DNA of 13,524 bases from Candidatus Zixiibacteriota bacterium (lineage in GTDB: Bacteria > Zixibacteria > MSB-5A5 > GN15 > FEB-12), in NCBI GenBank assembly GCA_003641345.1, contig QNAD01000018.1, positions 1-13,524 of the forward strand, written 5' to 3'. Positions 8,201 through 13,524 of the stretch are shown piece by piece. The notes beneath the pieces were generated by a model. It saw only the letters and a list, made by a program, of their open reading frames with translations, had not been told where the DNA came from and made no database searches. Both the position numbers and the translations under genes were made by a program. Numbering within the stretch: the first letter of the stretch is position 1; each line of letters begins with the position of its first letter.

Positions 8201-8919
8201 GTATAAGAAGTACTCCAGGCATGTGAGTGAACTTGATTAACATTACCGGTAGCTTCATATCCTGGTCCGGCATGAACTACAAACACACCATCACACCAAC
8301 CGTTGCCATCACTATCAAACAAAGAATAATCAACATCCGTATCAGCCGCTAATATAGCATCCTCAGCCATTCGTTGTGCATTTTGCGGGTAATCTCCAAA
8401 TCCTTTTTGACCATCAACGTAATAAGCATAGGTCTCAGGCATCCGATACCAACCAACGACAAAACCTTTGATGAAAAAATTACCATAAGAATTTTCCAAA
8501 TAAAATTCTGTCATTGAATAAGAATCATCATATTCATTTTTAGAAAATAAAAGATTATCAAAATCACCTTTTGTTGCCGCATAACCACCACCTGAAGCAG
8601 GATTATCACTGAAATCAACCAGTATTACCAATACATTTGCAGTATCCACAGCATCTGGGCTTTTACTAAAAGCCTGCCCTGGAACTTTTTCAGCCAAGGC
8701 AATACTTGGAGCCGGTTGGTTCATCCCACGGGAACGAGCATCCTTAACAGACTCAATATAAGATTCCAATTCGCCAGACTGTTTTAGTTGTTCTAATATC
8801 TCAGGCGACAACGAAGTAGCATAAGCCGTTGTACCGTTGAACACCAACAAAAATATAATCAGGACTGTAATTATACAATAAGTCCATTTTAAATAAAACA
8901 TAGAATTTTTCAAGAACAT
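5296..8919 (-). CDS. Secreted multidomain M6-family (immune inhibitor A-like) metallopeptidase with dockerin-like tail
   Basis: Predicted secreted zinc endopeptidase of 1207 residues. Domains in order: Sec signal peptide with hydrophobic core 14-28 and AYA cleavage site near 34; short propeptide-like segment (35-94); M6 catalytic domain (95-326) with DSDGNG (202-207), the zinc site HEYGHFLGLPDLYD (271-284; H271, E272, H275) and GDWSLMSGGSW (293-303); beta-rich remainder to about 481; CARDB/APHP-like beta-sandwich (483-601); ThuA/amidotransferase-like alpha-beta domain (603-811); three fibronectin-III-like modules (about 836-1127); two dockerin-like units (1133-1207). Start choice: GAAGGAG abuts the ATG at 8919 (spacing 0) but sits 6 nt before a TTG at 8913; the ATG at 8901 also keeps the signal peptide. 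An in-frame TTG at 8961 lies inside the promoter and is rejected. The substrate is unknown. No protease partner gene is adjacent. Confidence 0.93.
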   Translation of the reverse strand: MFLKNSMFYLKWTYCIITVLIIFLLVFNGTTAYATSLSPEILEQLKQSGELESYIESVKDARSRGMNQPAPSIALAEKVPGQAFSKSPDAVDTANVLVILVDFSDNPASGGGYAATKGDFDNLLFSKNEYDDSYSMTEFYLENSYGNFFIKGFVVGWYRMPETYAYYVDGQKGFGDYPQNAQRMAEDAILAADTDVDYSLFDSDGNGWCDGVFVVHAGPGYEATGNVNQVHSHAWSTSYTMHMDGINVSSYTMEPEESGGSGLTTMGVYAHEYGHFLGLPDLYDIDYSSSGVGDWSLMSGGSWNYGGRYPSFLDIWCKKEVGFLTLTNITTNMQDVAIPDVYYEPVAYRLWKDGIVGAQYFLIGNRSEGINDKGLPAEGLVICHVDENQSDNTVDWHRLVTFEQPDGNYELEYGSSSGNSGDVWPYNGLNHFDDLTEPNSSEYIVMENPSGPLRGVSTKTAVWNISEPDSIVYVSFDINYSRPSFQIQNYSFSDEIFGNNNGQAEEGETITFEFTLANAWATASNVTGTMTADNLSISFDIPNVNVGTITGEGGTGGNSATVDPIKFTIPADFAVCIDSFYLEVTSDISFQVDTFGLALNIGIPKVLVVDDDDGDNYGEYITNELYAKSMPFEVWDKFVSGSPTSTDLNNYETVIWLVGDARSNILSASDITALEGFMDNGGNLFMTGQSIIGQLDSSDPTFLANYLRAQYDQTIFYPAHTGQAGSPIGDGMKLIFSPQHNQTEMQTMSTTNGSVADFLISPGGVSGLSYNGTYKLFLMSFGFESISNDNTAQNYATRGELFGKIMTFFNGGVLSLNPLIDNIALENEIAVTNITNHTPTFAWSVSDTTGGSIVEYEVKVGTGNLCSNSDNQWYPAPFAGSDTSIVYAGLPLSDGGDYVFQVRVSNGTTWSDWTEQPFHMNTKPVMGDPLQPINDELVATATPSLGVLNGYDIENDNLTYNFEVYSDASLTSLVTSQAGVTGGSSSTFWMVDVALNEDMQYFWRSNLSDSYEYSDYASTQSFWVNAVNQLPLAFDLVLPADGDTVLTEYPQLIWNSSSDNDPNDVVLYTLWVSDDPAFGTYDEYTSLNDTVFNYPSALEFDLIKYWKVKAVDLSSGETWSTSSFAFHTESSGCCIGNRGNANNDPADDIGISDLTFVVDYLFSGGLTPVCIEEANFNGDSSEDIGISDITYMVDYLFNGGPAPEACN
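5299..5523 (-). repeat. Tandem dockerin-like units encoded at the 3' end of the M6 peptidase gene
   Basis: Residues 1133-1207 hold two copies of a unit with an acidic N/D-rich loop, then GISDLT or GISDIT, then VVDYLFSGG or MVDYLFNGG. Cysteines frame the units (1133, 1134, 1170, 1206). The arrangement resembles type I dockerin or EF-hand-like calcium loops. It may anchor the enzyme or mediate cell-surface assembly. No cohesin gene is visible here. Confidence 0.75.
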
Positions 8920-8926
8920 CTCCTTC
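8920..8926 (-). promoter_or_regulatory. Shine-Dalgarno site at the M6 peptidase start
   Basis: GAAGGAG on the minus strand ends directly against the ATG at 8919, which is too close for normal initiation, but is 6 nt from the in-frame TTG at 8913. Initiation at the TTG would drop only two residues before the signal peptide. Confidence 0.55.
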
Positions 8927-8950
8927 TTTGGTGTAATAGCAGACAAATTT

Positions 8951-8978
8951 AAAATAAACAAAATCGAAAAAAAGTCAA
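8951..8978 (-). promoter_or_regulatory. Candidate promoter of the M6 peptidase gene
   Basis: TTGACT (8978-8973) and TATTTT (8956-8951) are 16 nt apart on the minus strand. A start near 8944 gives a leader of about 25 nt containing the GAAGGAG. No clear terminator separates it from the NlpC/P60 gene, so read-through is also possible. Confidence 0.5.
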
Positions 8979-9031
8979 TTGTTTAAACTAATAACGCAGA
9001 ATATGTTATGATATTGGATAAGAAAAGATGT

Positions 9032-9472
9032 TTATGAAATTAAAAATAGGTCAAGATAGGTGATTTTATGAATATTACTATCAATCGGACGGATTTTTAC
9101 AAAAGCATTTTGTTTATTAGAATCTTCTATTGAGACCGACTTTCTATTACCGCCGATAGCAGATATGTAAAAGTATTTATCAAGGCAAATACCCACATGA
9201 AAAGCATAGTCATTTTTAAAATAAAAAACTAACGCACCTTTTTTAGGTTTTTCAATTTCAAAAAATTTAAACCGTCGATATAAACTATCAGCGGTAAAGT
9301 CTTCATATTCTTTTAACAGCCCAACCGATTTTAATGATTCTACAACCAACCCACTACAGTCAAAACCGGACGGATCATCCCCTCCCCAGAGATAAGATGT
9401 CCCAATATATGAAATTGCTGTTTGAATAAATCTTTTACGAGCATAATAATTTTTCCACACACCTATGGGCAT
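9032..9472 (-). CDS. NlpC/P60-family cysteine peptidase, single domain, no signal peptide
   Basis: NlpC/P60 enzymes cut gamma-D-Glu-diaminopimelate or related bonds in cell-wall peptides. The family core is clear: YLWGGDDPSGFDCSGLV (27-43) with nucleophile C39, and FHVGI (91-95) with catalytic H92, 53 residues on. The third polar residue, usually His (or Asn or Gln) about 12 residues after H92, is S104 here (YISAIGG). The protein is only 146 residues: one catalytic domain, no SH3b or LysM targeting module, and no signal peptide or membrane anchor. The frame is open upstream but offers no other plausible start. No Shine-Dalgarno is visible. It follows the DMT transporter by 63 bp and may share its transcript. 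It could be a cytoplasmic recycling peptidase for muropeptides; this is inference. Confidence 0.88.
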   Translation of the reverse strand: MPIGVWKNYYARKRFIQTAISYIGTSYLWGGDDPSGFDCSGLVVESLKSVGLLKEYEDFTADSLYRRFKFFEIEKPKKGALVFYFKNDYAFHVGICLDKYFYISAIGGNRKSVSIEDSNKQNAFVKIRPIDSNIHKITYLDLFLIS

Positions 9473-9535
9473 GTTTTTATTGTTTACTAAAAATTTACCT
9501 GTTTTTTTGAGATTATTATTTATTTGTAAGGCACA

Positions 9536-10426
9536 TCAAACATCATGTTCTATTATTTTTAATTTACCAAATTTCTCAGAAACATAAACACCAATACTAA
9601 TCAATATTGCTCCCAAAATCAGCCAAATTGTTAATGATTCATCAATCAAAATCCATGCAAAAATCATAGTGAACAATGGTTCAATATACAAATAAATACC
9701 CACTTCAGCCGCTGTTTGACGCTTGAGACCTTCTGACCATAGCCAAAAAGCAATCGCAAGAGAAAAGATGCCTAAAAAAATCAAAGAGATTGAAACATTA
9801 AATGAAAGATGAAGAAATTTTTCATAACCGGTTGTGAATAATGTATATGGGATAAAAATCAAGCCGGCAATTCCAGCCAAATAAAAAGTTACCACCAACG
9901 GATGAATTTTGGATGTTAATTCTCTGGTGCCAATAGTATAAAATGCCCAAGTAACACAGGAGCCTAAAACAATAAAATCCCCTCTTGAGTTTATCCAAGC
10001 CAAATTAGAGGCATCGCCATTATAAATAAGACCGAAAACTCCTGAGCAGGCAATAAGAAGCCCAATCCATTGGGGAATTGTAAATTTCTCTTTCAAATAC
10101 ACCCAACCTAAAATAGCAATAAAAATTGGAGCTGTCGTTTGTATCCATGCTGTGTTGGAAGCCGATGTTTCCTGCATCCCGGTAGCCATCACCCAAAAAT
10201 GTAAAAAAACTACAATTGAAGCAAAAAATAATTTACCTTTCATCGCAACCGGCCAGAGGCTGAGCCTCTTTGATTTTATTATGATAAACAAAACAGGAGT
10301 GGCAAGCATAAACCTTGCGGAAACCATCTCGACCGGATCAAGTTCGGTTAAGACAACTTTAATTGCAATATAAGAAATTCCCCAAAACAAAACAGGGATT
10401 ATAAGGTACGCTGAAGCTAAATTCAT
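9536..10426 (-). CDS. EamA-domain (drug/metabolite transporter superfamily) permease
   Basis: A 296-residue inner-membrane carrier of the DMT superfamily with two EamA repeats, roughly residues 5-138 and 150-282, and about ten hydrophobic segments. Typical signs are the N-terminal LFWGISYIAIKVVL, the end of repeat one with LGWVYLKEKFT followed by GLLIACSGVFGLI, and the matching second-repeat end IEPLFTMIFAWILIDE followed by ILGAILISIGVYV. EamA carriers export amino acids, purines, sugars or other small metabolites. The substrate cannot be read from the sequence. The ATG at 10426 has no Shine-Dalgarno. A TTGAAT / 16 nt / TTTATT promoter-like pair ends 6 nt before it, so this message too may be leaderless. 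It is divergent from the Rrf2-suf operon and probably heads the NlpC/P60 unit. Confidence 0.93.
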   Translation of the reverse strand: MNLASAYLIIPVLFWGISYIAIKVVLTELDPVEMVSARFMLATPVLFIIIKSKRLSLWPVAMKGKLFFASIVVFLHFWVMATGMQETSASNTAWIQTTAPIFIAILGWVYLKEKFTIPQWIGLLIACSGVFGLIYNGDASNLAWINSRGDFIVLGSCVTWAFYTIGTRELTSKIHPLVVTFYLAGIAGLIFIPYTLFTTGYEKFLHLSFNVSISLIFLGIFSLAIAFWLWSEGLKRQTAAEVGIYLYIEPLFTMIFAWILIDESLTIWLILGAILISIGVYVSEKFGKLKIIEHDV

Positions 10427-10564
10427 GGAATGAATAAATACAATTTAAGTAAAAATTCAAGGGTTAGATTTAAAATAACTATCACAGAACTCAGATTGGC
10501 GAAAAAGACAGTTTGCAAGATATCTGAATCAATCAAAGTGATATCATATTGGTCTTAAAATATC

Positions 10565-10587
10565 AAAAAAAGCCTCTCTCTGGCTCT
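10565..10587 (-). terminator. Orphan terminator-like hairpin in the divergent gap
   Basis: On the minus strand, AGAGCC pairs with GGCTTT (one G-U wobble) across a 7-nt AGAGAGA loop, and the T-run continues with four more T. It is one of the few G/C-bearing stems in the gap. No annotated minus-strand gene lies upstream of it, so it could end a small RNA, attenuate a long transporter leader, or stop antisense transcription from suf. Confidence 0.45.
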
Positions 10588-10674
10588 GAAAATAAACGAA
10601 ACTGTAAGATATTTGAGAATATTTTTTCAAAATAATGGAACATTAATTATTTTTTGTCGTTTTAAAAATAAATC

Positions 10675-10703
10675 TTTACAAATTAGTATGGATTTAGTAA
10701 TAT
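10675..10703 (+). promoter_or_regulatory. Promoter of the rrf2-sufCB operon
   Basis: TTTACA (10675-10680), a 17-nt spacer and TAATAT (10698-10703) form a good sigma70-type promoter. Transcription would begin near 10710, giving a leader of about 23 nt that contains GGAAGA. A direct repeat TTAGTA at 10683-10688 and 10694-10699 (11-bp period) lies in the spacer and -10, where a repressor would act. Confidence 0.55.
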
Positions 10704-10732
10704 ATGTCGAATTTGAAATTGGAAGACTAAAA

Positions 10733-11305
10733 ATGAGAATTACTGCATTAGAAAAATATGGTTTACGGTGTATGTTAGCTCTTGCTAATGAGGGACCGGA
10801 AAAACAACTTTCTATACCGGAAATAGCTGAGAAAGAAGGGCTATCAATCCCCTACACCTCTAAACTTCTTTCAATTTTGAGAAAAGCACAACTTGTCAAA
10901 GCTATCAGGGGTCGCAAAGGTGGATTTTGTATTTCTCGCTCTCCAAAATCTATAAATCTATTGGAAATAATTACTGCATTAGGCGGACCTTTAATTGAAC
11001 CGATGCATTGTAGCAAGTTTTCCGGCCAGATGGAAACATGTGTTCATCTTGAGAAATGTTCAGTTATGTATGTTTTTAGCGGTTTAGCCGGGTACATTGG
11101 AGATTATTTACACGAAACATCATTAGATGACATTTTAAATGGCAATATTTTAGAAAAAGTTAAAAGAATTAGATCCAATGTTCATATAGATAATAAAGAT
11201 TCATTCAAAGAATTAATTAACCTTAATAATAGTTTTAAAGAAAATGGCTCTGAATTTACTCATAATAAATCTAATAGCCAAAAAGGAAAAATCAAAAAGG
11301 ATTAG
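10733..11305 (+). CDS. Rrf2-family transcriptional regulator of the suf operon (IscR/SufR-like)
   Basis: A winged-helix regulator, 190 residues from the ATG at 10733. GGAAGA lies 6 nt upstream, and the protein then opens with MRITALEKYGLRCMLALA, the usual Rrf2 N-terminus. The helix-turn-helix covers about 25-55 (SIPEIAEKEGLSIPYTSKLL), followed by the wing VKAIRGRKGGF (55-65). Three cysteines, C93, C103 and C109 (C-X9-C-X5-C), occupy the Fe-S ligand region, compared with C-X5-C-X5-C in E. coli IscR. A fourth Cys, C66, is in the wing. The last 40 residues or so are hydrophilic and Asn/Ser/Lys-rich, an unusual tail. sufC begins 2 nt after its stop, so the likely role is Fe-S-responsive autoregulation of suf. 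Rrf2 family membership is certain; the effector is inferred. Confidence 0.92.
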   Translation: MRITALEKYGLRCMLALANEGPEKQLSIPEIAEKEGLSIPYTSKLLSILRKAQLVKAIRGRKGGFCISRSPKSINLLEIITALGGPLIEPMHCSKFSGQMETCVHLEKCSVMYVFSGLAGYIGDYLHETSLDDILNGNILEKVKRIRSNVHIDNKDSFKELINLNNSFKENGSEFTHNKSNSQKGKIKKD

Positions 11306-11307
11306 TT

Positions 11308-12075
11308 ATGCCAGACAAAAAACCAATTTTTGAATTTAAAGATATTCATGTATCTATCGAAGAGAAAGAAATTGTCAAAGGAATTTCACTCACGATGTAT
11401 CCGGGTGAAACCCACGCTATTATGGGACCTAACGGGTCAGGAAAATCTTCACTCTCTAATGCTCTTATGGGACATCCCGCTTATAAAATCACCAGCGGTG
11501 AAGCATACATTAATGGCGAATCAATACTGGACATGGAATCAGATGAACGCTCTCGTGCCGGTCTGTTTTTAGCTTTTCAGTATCCTCTTGCCATCCCCGG
11601 CGTCAGTGTTGCCAATTTTCTAAGAACTGCTCTGCAATCACATCGCGGCAAAGATGCTGATATGTCTGATTTCAGAAAACTCTTAAAAGCGGAAATGGCT
11701 GCTCTTTCAGTTGACCCTTCTTTTGCTACTCGCTATTTAAACGATGGTTTTTCCGGAGGGGAAAAAAAGAGAGTTGAAATTCTACAGATGGCAATTCTTA
11801 ACCCCAAAGTTGCACTTTTAGATGAAACTGATTCCGGCCTTGATATTGATGCTTTAAAATCTGTATCAGAAGGAATTAACCGTTACCATAATGAAAACAA
11901 TGCGATGCTTTTAGTAACTCACTACCAAAGATTATTGAATTATGTCAAACCAAATAGAGTTCATGTAATGGCTGATGGTAAATTTGTTACATCAGGCGGA
12001 CCGGAACTGGCATTGAAACTTGAAGAAGAAGGATATGACTGGATTATTGGGAAAAATCAGGGAATTGGAGCATAG
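11308..12075 (+). CDS. sufC: Fe-S cluster assembly ATPase SufC
   Basis: SufC is the cytoplasmic ABC-type ATPase that drives the SufBCD scaffold for Fe-S cluster assembly; it has no membrane partner. The 255 residues hold a full nucleotide-binding domain: Walker A GPNGSGKS (40-47), Q-loop AFQYP (89-93), ABC signature FSGGEKKR (148-155), Walker B VALLDE (168-173) with catalytic E173, D-loop SGLDID (176-181) and H-loop H205 in VTHYQRLL. The sequences [16 protein letters not shown] and [13 protein letters not shown] are characteristic of SufC rather than of transport ABC proteins. The ATG lies 2 nt after the regulator stop, with AAGGA 6 nt upstream. sufB follows after 2 nt. Confidence 0.97.
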   Translation: MPDKKPIFEFKDIHVSIEEKEIVKGISLTMYPGETHAIMGPNGSGKSSLSNALMGHPAYKITSGEAYINGESILDMESDERSRAGLFLAFQYPLAIPGVSVANFLRTALQSHRGKDADMSDFRKLLKAEMAALSVDPSFATRYLNDGFSGGEKKRVEILQMAILNPKVALLDETDSGLDIDALKSVSEGINRYHNENNAMLLVTHYQRLLNYVKPNRVHVMADGKFVTSGGPELALKLEEEGYDWIIGKNQGIGA

Positions 12076-12077
12076 CA

Positions 12078-13505
12078 ATGTCTGAAATTAATCAGAATAA
12101 AGATATTTCATCACTAAATCAGGACTATGCCACTAAATATGGTTTTAAAGACCCGGTAGAATATTTTCACAAAGGAGCCAAAGGTCTTAATCATGAAGTT
12201 GTAGAAATGATTTCGAAAGTAAAAAAAGAACCAAAGTGGATGAAAGAAAAACGCCATGAAGCCTTGGATATTTTTTATTCCAAACCAATGCCCAAATGGG
12301 GCAACTCAGAACTTCTGAGTGAAATAGATTTTGATGACATTTATTATTTCATGAGACCTATTGAAAAACAGCAGGATAATTGGGATGATGTGCCTCAATA
12401 TATTAAGAACACTTTTGACAAACTTGGCGTTCCTGAAGCGGAACAGAAATTTTTGGGTGGCGTTACTGCCCAGTATGAATCTGAAGTTGTTTATCACTCC
12501 TTGAAAGAAGATTTAAAAAAACAAGGAATTATATTTCTTGATATGGATAGTGGCTTAAGAGAGCATGAAGAACTTGTTCATAAATATTTCAGCACTGTTA
12601 TTCCATCTTCGGACAATAAATTTGCGGCTCTTAATACAGCAGTTTGGTCAGGAGGATCATTTCTCTATGTTCCCCCGGGTGTCGATGTCAAAATTCCTCT
12701 TCAGGCATACTTTAGAATCAACGCTGAAAATATGGGACAATTCGAAAGAACTTTAATCATTGCAGATAAAGATTCACGAGTACATTATATTGAAGGTTGC
12801 ACTGCTCCAATTTATTCAACTAATTCTCTACATTCGGCGGTTGTGGAAATAAGAGCACATGAAAACTCATATATCCGATATACTACAATTCAGAATTGGT
12901 CGAGGAATATCTTCAATCTGGTAACCAAAAGAGGGTCTGTTTTCAAAAATGCCGCTGTTGAATGGGTTGATGGAAATATGGGATCTCGCTTAAGCATGAA
13001 ATACCCATGTATTCAACTTATGGAAGAGGGTGCTAAAGGGGAAGTTTTATCAGTTGCGTTTGCAGGTGTTGACCAACATCAGGACACCGGCTCAAAAGTA
13101 ATTCATGTCGCCCCAAACACATCATCACGTATTACATCCAAATCTATCTCAAAAGATAACGGAAGAGCTTCTTATAGGGGATTGGTCAAAATCCATAAAG
13201 GAGCTGAAAACGCAAAAGTTTCAGTAGAATGTGACGCTCTATTGATTGGTGATAAAGCTCGCTCTGACACCTACCCAACTATGGAAGTAGATAACGATCA
13301 AGTCAAAGTGGAACATGAAGCACGAGTTTCCAGAGTAGCAGAAGAACAACTCTTCTATCTTACCAGTCGAGGACTTACCGAAGATGATGCACGTCTTTTG
13401 ATTGTAAATGGCTTTATGGAACCGTTTACCAAAGAGTTACCTTTGGAATATGCGGTTGAATTAAATCGCCTTATTCAGCTTGAAATGGAAGGATCTATTG
13501 GATAA
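12078..13505 (+). CDS. sufB: Fe-S cluster scaffold protein SufB
   Basis: SufB is the scaffold on which the SufBC2D complex builds nascent Fe-S clusters with sulfur from SufS. The 475-residue protein is complete and close to the E. coli length (495). The beta-helix core is recognisable from [12 protein letters not shown] (191-202) through [12 protein letters not shown] (236-247). C241 corresponds to E. coli C254, the sulfur-accepting Cys. C385 ([10 protein letters not shown]), H413 and E414 (VEHEARVSR) match E. coli C405, H433 and E434 at the SufB-SufD interface. The C-terminal segments [16 protein letters not shown] and [14 protein letters not shown] are typical. GGAG is 7 nt before the ATG, in the end of sufC. 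The stop codon overlaps the next start (TAATG). Confidence 0.97.
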   Translation: MSEINQNKDISSLNQDYATKYGFKDPVEYFHKGAKGLNHEVVEMISKVKKEPKWMKEKRHEALDIFYSKPMPKWGNSELLSEIDFDDIYYFMRPIEKQQDNWDDVPQYIKNTFDKLGVPEAEQKFLGGVTAQYESEVVYHSLKEDLKKQGIIFLDMDSGLREHEELVHKYFSTVIPSSDNKFAALNTAVWSGGSFLYVPPGVDVKIPLQAYFRINAENMGQFERTLIIADKDSRVHYIEGCTAPIYSTNSLHSAVVEIRAHENSYIRYTTIQNWSRNIFNLVTKRGSVFKNAAVEWVDGNMGSRLSMKYPCIQLMEEGAKGEVLSVAFAGVDQHQDTGSKVIHVAPNTSSRITSKSISKDNGRASYRGLVKIHKGAENAKVSVECDALLIGDKARSDTYPTMEVDNDQVKVEHEARVSRVAEEQLFYLTSRGLTEDDARLLIVNGFMEPFTKELPLEYAVELNRLIQLEMEGSIG

Positions 13506-13524
13506 TGAATAATATAGATTTTCA
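13505..13524 (+). CDS. Start of the next suf gene, probably sufD (cut by window edge)
   Basis: The last base of the sufB stop TAA is the A of an ATG (TAATG), followed by an open frame MNNIDF to the window edge. Stop-start overlap directly after sufB is typical of translational coupling. In rrf2-sufC-sufB operons the next gene is usually sufD. Six codons cannot prove identity. Confidence 0.5.

Larger units (their letters stand above)
10427..10732. other. Divergent intergenic region between the DMT transporter and the Rrf2-suf operon
   Basis: This 306-bp AT-rich gap encodes no convincing protein. A frame open from a TTG at 10613 runs into the Rrf2 gene, but its first 40 residues are not family-like. 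It contains a plus-strand promoter for rrf2-suf (10675-10703), a TTAGTA direct repeat within it, a Shine-Dalgarno at 10721-10726, and a minus-strand hairpin with a T-tract (10565-10587). At the far left is a weak minus-strand promoter for the transporter. Confidence 0.7.

Noticed and set aside
8920..8961. In-frame upstream TTG start at 8961 for the M6 peptidase
   Set aside because: It falls between the -35 and -10 of the best promoter, lacks a Shine-Dalgarno, and would put a non-signal-like segment before the signal peptide.
9032..10426. DMT transporter plus NlpC/P60 peptidase as a toxin-immunity or export module
   Set aside because: There is no toxin-like signal, no immunity-like partner, and both families are common housekeeping proteins. 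Adjacency alone does not support it.
10613..10732. A 40-residue N-terminal extension of the Rrf2 regulator from a TTG
   Set aside because: It spans the promoter, has no family similarity, and the ATG at 10733 has a good Shine-Dalgarno and a canonical Rrf2 N-terminus.
1..13524. CRISPR arrays, insertion sequences, tRNA or rRNA genes, integration sites
   Set aside because: No spaced direct repeats, transposase-like frames, terminal inverted repeats or cloverleaf-like sequences were recognised by eye.

Overview
The window is AT-rich and almost fully coding. It looks like a chromosomal segment of a free-living, non-model bacterium. The best clue to lineage is the C-terminus of the large secreted M6 peptidase. 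It carries two tandem dockerin-like units, each with an acidic loop followed by IGISDLT and VVDYLF type motifs. I associate such tails with Zixibacteria-like and related FCB-group genomes. That placement comes from memory of the family, not from a search. There are no mobile elements, rRNA or tRNA genes, CRISPR arrays or phage genes that I can see.

Layout: everything from base 1 to about 10426 is read on the minus strand, so the transcription order runs from high to low coordinates. The order is: EamA/DMT transporter; short NlpC/P60 peptidase; 1207-residue M6 metallopeptidase; dCMP deaminase; type I glutamine synthetase (glnA); alpha/beta hydrolase; then a tight purine mini-operon purN-purC-purH, with purH cut by the window edge. 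From 10733 to the right edge the plus strand carries an Rrf2-family regulator, sufC and sufB, with the first codons of the next gene (probably sufD) overlapping the sufB stop. The 306-bp gap between the two divergent blocks (10427-10732) holds the suf-side promoter and an unexplained hairpin with a T-tract.

How the genes work together: purN, purC and purH are three steps of de novo IMP synthesis. GlnA supplies the glutamine that purine synthesis uses, and dCMP deaminase feeds dUMP to thymidylate synthesis, so the left half is nitrogen and nucleotide metabolism. The separating terminators suggest these are nevertheless independent transcription units. The right block is an Fe-S cluster assembly operon (SufBCD scaffold) led by a cysteine-bearing regulator of the IscR/SufR kind. 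The middle holds envelope and secreted functions.

I see no clear undescribed multi-gene system. The points most worth checking are regulatory: a dyad that overlaps both a terminator and the purN promoter, a promoter that predicts a leaderless dCMP deaminase mRNA, and an orphan terminator-like hairpin in the divergent gap. Two protein oddities also stand out: an NlpC/P60 enzyme with Ser at the usual third catalytic position, and an M6 peptidase with an internal ThuA-like domain and a dockerin-like tail.
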